From Ottelia alismoides (lineage: Eukaryota; Streptophyta; Magnoliopsida; Alismatales; Hydrocharitaceae), in contig JAZKJV010011618.1 in assembly GCA_037367405.1 (NCBI GenBank), positions 1 to 64,000 on the forward strand: a stretch of 64,000 nt of DNA. Direction: 5' to 3'. Positions 57,387-64,000 of this stretch are shown piece by piece (position 1 is the stretch's first letter; every line of letters starts with the position of its first letter). The position numbers and the translations under genes are program-made. The notes under the pieces are model-generated. The model did no database searches. It worked only from the letters and a program-made list of their open reading frames with translations, and had not been told where the DNA came from.

Positions 57387-58136
57387 GTGGCATCCCAAAC
57401 CGTGAGATCAGAGTTAGAATTGTGGTATATGTGGATGGAACACATGAGCCAAATGGGGATGGATATCCTCAATCAGAAGGGACTCATCAGGGTTCTCAAG
57501 GGATCTAAGCCAGAGTTCTGTGAGCATTGCGTGTTTGGAAAATACCATAGGAAGCAATTCAGTAAAACTATCCACGAGATGAATGAGACGCTCAACTACA
57601 TCCATACTGATTGTTGGGGCCCTTCACGGGTCCCATCTTTGAGAGGTGCCAGATATTTTCTATTTATCATTGATGATTACTCCTGGATGGTGTGGGTGTA
57701 CATGATGAAGCACAAGAGCAAAGCATTTCGGACCTTGAGGCAGTGGAAGATTTTGGTAGTGAACCAGACTTCTAAGAAGAAGAAGTGTCTTCGTACAGAT
57801 AATATGTTGGAATTCTGTTTGTTAGAGTTCAATAAGTTCTGCAAGGAGGAGGGTGTTACAAAACACCTCACCATCAGAGATATACCACAACAGAACGAGG
57901 TTGCAGAAGGAATGAACACGACACTTCTGGAGATAGCAAGGAGCATGCTTTCTAATACTGGATTTGGTAGTTCATTTCGGGCTGAAGTTGTGAATACATC
58001 TTGTTACTTGGCGAATCGGAGTCTCGCATCTATCATTAATTGCAAAACACCCATGAGGTATGGTCTGGTAATCATGCTGACTATTTTGTTTTACGAGTCT
58101 TTGGTTGTGCTTCATATTATCATTTTAGTGAAGTAA
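57387..58136 (+). pseudogene. Copia C integrase
   Basis: The 249-residue open piece has FCEHCVFGKYHRKQF (end of the zinc region), YIHTDCWGPSRVPS (first Asp), LRTDNMLEF (second Asp; usual NGGEF altered) and QQNEVAEGMNTTLLEIARSML (Glu region; usual NGVAERMN altered). The spacing fits D,D-35-E. The upstream HLWH part is lost in a frameshift. Its last 35 residues or so are out of frame with the next piece. Confidence 0.85.
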
Positions 58137-58580
58137 AGTTAGAACCAAGTGCAAAGAAAGGGGTGTTCACAGGCTATGGTGCAAGAGTAAAGGGGTACAG
58201 AATCTGGTCCCCTTTTGAGCATAGAATTATTATAAACAGGAATGTTACTTTTGATGAGAATTCCATGCTTTACTCAAGTAGTGAGTCTGTTGACGCAAGA
58301 ACAAGTGATTATGTGCCCAAACAAGTAGAGTTTGCACTGACATCAAGTAGTGATCACGCAGTTGATCACACCACTCCTGATTAGGCTGTTGCTGAAGAGC
58401 CTGAAGTTGAGCAACCAGAGGAGAGGCAACCAAGTGTTACTACTGATCCACCCCATTGGGAGATACATCCACTGCAGAGATACATATTTGAATACTTGGT
58501 TGCATTTGCTTTACAGGTTGCGGAGGAGGTAGAGTTTCCATATCCTTCCACTTAAGGGAAGATAATAGATGGTGCATAAA
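58040..58580 (+). pseudogene. Copia C integrase C-terminal and linker region
   Basis: The translation YFVLRVFGCASYYHFSEVKLEPSAKK and VFTGYGARVKGYRIW is the conserved region after the Copia integrase core. It is followed by an acidic linker leading to RT. There is an in-frame stop after DHTTPD. Confidence 0.82.
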
Positions 58581-58601
58581 TTTGGGTAGTGGATTTCTGC
58601 T

Positions 58602-59055
58602 ATGGTTGAGGAAGTCTCTTCACAAGAATTAGAAATGAGAGTTTGTCAAATTACCAATGGAGAGGAAGGTCATTGGACGCAAAGAGGTCTTCAAGAAAAG
58701 ACAAGAATCTCATGTAGTGAAGGCATCAGATACAAGGGATGCCTAATTGTGAAGGGTTACAGTCATAACAAAGGTGTGGGTTATAATGAGATATTCTCTC
58801 ACGTTGTAATACATACATCCATCAGGGTGCTACTAGATCTTGTATCACATCGAGACTTGAAGCTAGAACATTTAAATGTAATGACAGCTTTCTTGCATGA
58901 TGAACTTGAAGAAGACATATTTATGAGCCAGCCGGAGGGATTCACATCGCAGGGCAAGGACGACCGTGTGCATATTGAAGAAGTCCTTGTATGATCTTAT
59001 GCAGTCTCCTAATCAATGGTACATGAAGTTTGACAGTTTCATGAATGATCATGTA
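58602..59055 (+). pseudogene. Copia C reverse transcriptase, truncated
   Basis: The RT N-terminal half is present: YKGCLIVKGYSHNKGVGYNE, IRVLLDLVSHRDLKLEHLNV, TAFLHDELEEDIFMSQPEGF and, after a frameshift near 58970, KKSLYDLMQSPNQWYMKFDSF. It stops at about 59050 before the YVDD motif, where the sequence switches to R-U5 of copy E. Confidence 0.85.
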
Positions 59056-59207
59056 TGTGTTTTCTTTCTTTCTCCATGTAGTGAAAATCGATTGCCGCCA
59101 CCCAAAGACGTAGCCCAGTTACGGGTGAACCTTTTTAAATCTATGTGTTTGCTTCTTACTTATTTGATCGTGTTTTTACGTGTTTGCTTCCGCGATCCAA
59201 AACAAAT

Positions 59208-59219
59208 TGGTATCAAAGC
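59208..59219 (+). promoter_or_regulatory. primer binding site of Copia copy E
   Basis: TGGTATCAAAGC is an initiator tRNA-Met site with one change, three bases after the LTR end. Confidence 0.8.
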
Positions 59220-59248
59220 TTTGGATTCTGTCAAGATCATCCAACAAG

Positions 59249-60044
59249 ATGGCATCACACAATCTGAAGATCAAAAAGTTTACAGGGAAGAACAGATTCA
59301 GTCTATGACAGATCAAGATGCACGTCCTCGTGAAGCAGAAGGGCATCCGGGTACCATTGGACTAGGAGCGGACGAAGGCACTCGAGCCCTCTAAGTTGAT
59401 GGTGCAAGAAGAGAAGGCACTCGACGATCATGCTGTGTTTGGTGGATGAGATTATCGTGGAGAATGCCGATGAGGATTCCGCAGCCGGTATGTGATTGAT
59501 ACTTGAAAGTTTGTACATGACGAAGTCTATGATTAATAAGTTGCTTTTGAAGCAACTCATGTTCTCTCTCTGCATGCAGGAAGGTACATCTCTTAGAAAA
59601 CATCTACATCGCTTAAATACATTATCGATGGATTTAAGAAACGTGGGCGTTAAGATTGAAGATGAGGATGTTGCCTTGATTTTGCGAGTTTCTCTTCCAT
59701 TATCGTATGAGAATTTTGTTCAATCGACCATTGTGGTGAGAGAATCTATAACCCTAGAGGAAATTCACATGAGTCTACATACACATGAACTTCGACATAT
59801 GTCTATTGGGAAGCATGACTCTGATGCTGCATGTTTGGTTATGACTCATGAAAAAAGTCATGCAGATTTTCTGGCTACACGTATAATGGAAAATAGAAGT
59901 CCAAATCGAAGAATTACAATGCTAGGGACATCTACAATTACTGTAAGGAACCTGGACATCAGAAGAAGGATTGCACGAAGAAGAAAGGGAAAGCCACAGT
60001 GGTTGTCGTGGCTTATGGAGGCACGGATTCTGAAGATAATCTAG
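59249..60044 (+). pseudogene. gag: Copia E gag
   Basis: ATG at 59249 opens MASHNLKIKKFTGKN and then hits stops. The better preserved part is 59496-60044, with CMQEGTSLRKHLHRLNTLSMDLRNVG, DVALILRVSLPLSYENFV and SITLEEIHMSLHTHELR, the Copia gag (UBN2-like) region. The zinc knuckle at about 59935-59985 is out of frame. Confidence 0.82.
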
Positions 60045-60355
60045 TTCTCACTATCACGGATTACAATATGATAGATAGCACATGGATTCTTAATTCAGAT
60101 TATTCTTACCATAAGACTCCCAATGAAAATTGGTTCGACATCTATGAGGAGATAGATGGCGGAAACGTCATTATGGAGAATGATACATTGTGCAAGATTG
60201 TAGGGATTGACTCTGTGAAGATCAAGATGCATTATGGATTTATGAGGATAGTGACAGAAGTACGTCATGTTCCTGATATGAGGAAGAACCTGATATCCCT
60301 TAGAGTATTGGACTCTAAAGGATATAGATACAATGCTGAAGGTGGAGTCATGTAG
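59999..60355 (+). pseudogene. Copia E protease
   Basis: The translation has TWILNSDYSYHKTPNENWF, so the catalytic Asp is replaced by Asn, and RHVPDMRKNLISLRVLDSKG as in C (57000-57298). It is inactive. Confidence 0.82.
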
Positions 60356-60590
60356 GTTGCCAAAGGAAGGGTGGTTTTCACCAAGGGGAACAAGCAGAAG
60401 ACCCTATACATCATGTAAAGGTTTATAGTTATAGGTTCACTGGCACTGACGTCTCAAGCCATGAGATCAAAGTCAGAATTGTGGAATATGTGGTTGGGAC
60501 ATATGAGTCAAATGGGGATGAATATCATCAATCAGAAGGGGGCTCATCAGGGTTCTCAATGGATCTTAGTCGGAGTTCTATGAGCATTGC

Positions 60591-61112
60591 GTGTTTAGAA
60601 AACAACAAAGGAAGCAATTCAGTAAAGCTATCCACAGGACGAATGAGATGCTCAACTACATCCATACTGATTATCGGGGCCCTTCACAGGTTCCATCTTT
60701 GGGAGGTGTCATGTATTTTATATTTATCATTGATGATTACTCTAGGATGTTGTGGGTGTACATGATGAAGCACAAGAAGAAGCATTTCAAATCGTGAGGC
60801 AGTGGAAGATTTTGGTAGTGAACTAAACTTCTAAGAAGAAGAAGCATCTTCGTACAGATAATGGGACGTACTTCTGTTCGTTAGAGTTCAATAAGTCCTA
60901 CAGGGAGGAGGGTGTTGCAAGACACTTCATCGTCAGAGATATGCCACAACATAACGGGGTTGCAAAACAAATAAATATGATGCTTCTAGAGAAAGCAAGG
61001 TGTATGGCCTCTAGTGTTGGACTTGGTAGTTCATTTTGGGTTGAAGCTATGAATATAGCTTGTTACTTGGTGAATCGGAGTCTCACATCTACCATTGATT
61101 ACAAAACACTCA
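60591..61112 (+). pseudogene. Copia E integrase, truncated
   Basis: The pieces are 60591-60797 (YIHTDYRGPSQVPSLGG, IIDDYSRMLWVYMMKHK) and 60941-61112 (PQHNGVAKQINMMLLEKAR, ACYLVNRSLTSTIDYKTLM). The segment between them retains HLRTDNGTYF in another frame. Homology to C ends just after KTLM at about 61112. Confidence 0.82.
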
Positions 61113-61590
61113 TGGTGGTGGAGAAGTTATTGCTGCTATTGGAGCAGAAACAACCAAGTGCAAATGTAGCGGAGATGTGCCCGATGAGAGGGCCGCGATA
61201 GGGGAAGGTAGGGTGCGGTGGGAGTGCGACAGGATCTGTCGACGGGTGCTGAGGGTCGGTCACAATCGAGGATTTGGAAGGCACGATAGGTCATCATCTG
61301 GATGTCGGGTGGGAGGGAAGCGTCAGCGGAGGTTGGCGACAAGGGAACGAGAGGGAGAGGTTGCAGCAGGGGAGGGTGGCGACAGGGGAGGGCGTCAGGA
61401 GGGGAGTGCTGCGAGAGGAAGGGGGGGGGGCTGCATCAGTGGAGGGCATTGGGAGGGAGGGGGTTGCGGCAGGGGACAGCTTTGGAAGGGGAGGAAGGGG
61501 CGTTGGGAGGGAAGGGTTGCGGGATGGGGACGGAGGGAGGGGAGGGACGTTGCGAGGGGTATTACAGGAATTCTGGAGGACTTCGGTAAG
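61113..61590. other. G-rich low-complexity block
   Basis: The + strand is strongly G-biased with degenerate GGGAGGG and GTTGCGGCAGGGG units and a run of ten G at 61421-61430. ORFs in several frames and both strands reflect composition, with no domain recognised. Confidence 0.6.
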
Positions 61591-62348
61591 CGGCAATCAT
61601 ATGTAAATAATAATACTAAAAAGGATGTCTCTTACAATTTCAACATATATGAGTCCCACCATGTGCGAACTCACACTCAATGACTCCAGTAAGCGGCAAC
61701 CACAAATAAAAGCATGTATCCACTCTCTCCCTCTCCCTCTTTCCCGATCTTGTACCTTGCCCGCAAAGATAAGTGGGAGTCACAATCATAGCCGAATCAG
61801 ATGGAAGGGGAAAAAGGCTACCAAAAGCTAGACTTGGATAAGGTCTTCTTCCCTAGGATCATATCCGAAGCGAACTCAAAGCAGCCAACAACCATAGTTT
61901 TCTCTCGCCCGCTCCTTAGCTTCTTTCTATTGAAACCTAACCCCTCTATTTCTGAGGTCAACTATATAGCTTCTTCACACTATTTTTTATAGCATATTTA
62001 TATAATGGCAAATAGCTCATCAACCTACACGATCAGAGATCTTTCTTTAAATCTATGGCCCTAAAGACCACTCAAAGTTACTTCATCAGAATCTCTACAA
62101 TCCTAAACATAAAACACAAATTGTCAAGTAGTAATCCCTCATTCCTATAAGCCACCTCAAATTTATATTGATTTATTTAGAAATCGAATGCATTAGATAA
62201 ATCCACATTCACAAATTAATTTTTAATCAAACTTTCTTTTGAATTTTTATCTAATCATGTCCTAATCAAATTCAAATAATTCAATTCAATTAGTACCCCT
62301 ATTTATTACTATCACACTTTATAATTATTATACGTGGAATTATATTTA

Positions 62349-62585
62349 GAAATTACCCCACGAATCGTATAAACTTTGTAAATTACTTTCTCTACCTTTG
62401 AAACAATGCAATTCCTTCCTCGATCCCATAAACTTGCCAACTCTTATCCCTTGAACCCCACGATTAATCTATTTGAAACTCGTGGAGATTTTTGAGATAA
62501 TTTACGGGGTCAATGTGGTAATTACATCGTGCAAAAGCTTGTAGAGGTAATTTAATAAGTTTCCAAGGATTGTGGGATAAAAATC
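62349..62585. repeat. imperfect foldback, possible MITE
   Basis: The left arm (about 62349-62412) and right arm (about 62519-62585) are inverted copies over about 60 bp with mismatches (ATTACCCCACGAATC against TTATCCCACAATCC; AAATTACTTTCTCTAC against AAATTACCTCTAC). It has no coding capacity. Confidence 0.55.
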
Positions 62586-63296
62586 CCTTATATTTAATGT
62601 GTTATAATATAATTAAATTCATGCAAATAAAATCATACCTGTTTAGTTGTCTCACCAGTTGCATGAGGTGTATGATGGAGTTCCACCATTATTAATTTAT
62701 GTTGACATGACTTATTGGATTGTAGTATTTATTTAAGATGTAGTTGGAAGAAATCTACCCACATAGCATTGATGTGACATTTATTCTCTTATATTATCAT
62801 AAGAATCTTTTTTTAAATATCTATCAGTCCTCTTGGGTAATTTTGATTTGATTAATTTCATATAATTGATTTTGTAATTTACGAGAATATTAAAAAAGAT
62901 TATAGTGCCACCAGCTGCTATCACCTCCATCTCTTTCGTGAAAGAATCGAGCCAAAGAAATGGAAATATCTCTAGTTTTCCTATATCCTTTATTTACCTT
63001 TTCGTTGGAAAAATACATAATAAGAACAAAATAAATCCTCACTTTCCTCTATATTATCTCTTTCACAAAAAGAAAACAGAAAAAGAAAAGTTTATCTCTT
63101 TTTTTCCACCTCACATGAATCCACATATACATGCAATGCAACCAATAAGAAAGTGTTCATATATTGGGAAAGCATCTCATGTGATTGTGATCATACAACC
63201 CATACCCATCCTGCCAATCAACCTCACCTGATGCACCACTTGCAGGGTGGAGCAATTCATCTTATTTTAAAAAAGGATTTTTACATCATCACCATC

Positions 63297-63494
63297 AAAA
63301 TCATGTTTTATTACAAAAACAATCCATAGAATCTTTGTAATTACACCACGACCTCTGTAACTTTACTTCGCGTAGCACATATGAACACATATGCCCCCCA
63401 GTCATGGGTCGTGATGCAAGAGCTAGCAATATTACAGGAGTCATGGTGTAATTGCAAACGTTATGGGGATAGTAGTGTAATTAAACAAGATTTT
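63297..63494. repeat. foldback, possible MITE
   Basis: The inner arms 63334-63360 and 63432-63458 pair over 27 bp with four mismatches (TTTGTAATTACACCACGAC against TTTGCAATTACACCATGAC). Pairing continues outward to about 63297 and 63494 (ATCATGTTTTATTAC against ATCTTGTTTAATTAC). Target duplication is not clear. Confidence 0.6.
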
Positions 63495-64000
63495 AGTAGC
63501 AACTTTTTTATTTATAATAGGTTCCATCAACTCTACATCCTCTTAAAAACCACTAACCGCTAAATTATATATCTTCCAATTTTGGTTTTTCTCATCAAAT
63601 TTATGTCAATTTGATGCTATATTCCAAAACTTAGTAATGCGGGATTAAAATTAATAAAAAAAGCGATTCTCCTCATAATCATTATTTATCTAAGTCCATG
63701 TTTTCATATTTGTTACTCATTAAATAAACAAATAAATTTTCAAAGTAATAATTGTAGCTAATAATTTTAGTTGGGGTCTTATTTATATAAACATCTTAAT
63801 CATTATATTCAGATAAATAATCTCTAATTTACGAGAAGCAAGGGGAGTATCTCATTTTGCACTTAGAAATACCAAGTTATATTTGTATCTATTTATTTCA
63901 ATTTGAAAATGATTAAAAATAGTTATCATCTCATCTAACAAAATGAAATACAATATTTTACATGATTTTTTTTACTTTTTCCTTTCGAGTTTCTCACTAA

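Larger units (their letters stand above)
59056..61112 (+). mobile_element. second, truncated Copia copy E
   Basis: This starts inside an LTR at the position corresponding to the predicted transcription start (compare 48855). It continues through U5 (to 59204), the primer site, gag, protease and part of integrase, and ends within integrase at about 61112. It lacks U3, RT, RNase H and a 3' LTR. It is closely related to C. Confidence 0.8.
61591..64000. other. unassigned AT-rich intergenic sequence
   Basis: No gene recognised. GTAAGCGGCAA(T/C)CA is repeated at about 61586 and 61688. Two foldbacks are listed separately. The ORF at 62905-63231 has no recognisable content. Confidence 0.4.

Noticed and set aside
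61177..61683. 168-residue Arg/Gly-rich ORF
   Set aside because: It comes from a G-rich low-complexity block, with competing ORFs in other frames and no domain.

Overview
This is a repeat-dominated stretch of a flowering-plant nuclear genome. The evidence is plant LTR-retrotransposon lineages (Athila-type Ty3/gypsy with tRNA-Asp primer sites, several Ty1/copia groups), foldback MITEs and one ordinary plant PB1-domain gene with a short intron and a TATA box. The GC-rich first exon of that gene would fit a monocot, but the species cannot be fixed from the sequence alone. I see no bacterial or organellar genes, CRISPR arrays, rRNA or tRNA genes.

Left part (1-35902): a four-element nest. The oldest host is a + strand Copia element (called F here), visible only as its RT/RNase H end (8365-9096 and 34609-34763) and its 3' LTR (35298 to about 35902). 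Into it went a degenerate + strand Athila-like element A (about 1395-8364, 3' LTR 5501-8364) and a - strand Copia element G (9097-34603, TSD GTCTC). Into the 3' LTR of G went a nearly intact + strand Athila element H (10286-25193, TSD ATAAT). H has 2.98 and 2.97 kb LTRs, a tRNA-Asp primer site and a single 1,960-codon gag-pol frame broken only by four in-frame stops, each explicable by one C-to-T change.

Middle part (35903-41145): the only gene-like island. It holds a - strand PB1-domain protein gene (38171-37500, one 87-nt intron), a possible small - strand transcription unit (promoter near 37313, 32-codon ORF at 36967-36869), and foldback MITEs at 38561-38948, 39772-39898 and 40874-41147.

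Right part (41146-61112): a MITE (41146-48239) split by a structurally complete - strand Copia element I (41359-48083, TSD TAGGA). I lacks a normal initiator-Met primer site and instead carries 15 nt complementary to its own LTR at the primer position. Next is a degenerate + strand Copia element C (48817-59055), split by a reverse-oriented Athila-like LTR (49397-56557) that contains a further LTR-like insertion and a hAT MITE (53580-54219). C is fused in its RT to the R-U5-gag-IN part of a second related copy E (59056-61112). From 61113 onward there is a G-rich low-complexity block and AT-rich sequence with two foldbacks.

No previously undescribed multi-gene system was found. The most interesting leads are the self-complementary primer site of element I, a U3 hairpin that keeps its pairing while its sequence changes among Athila copies, and the C/E chimera whose junction sits at the predicted transcription start.
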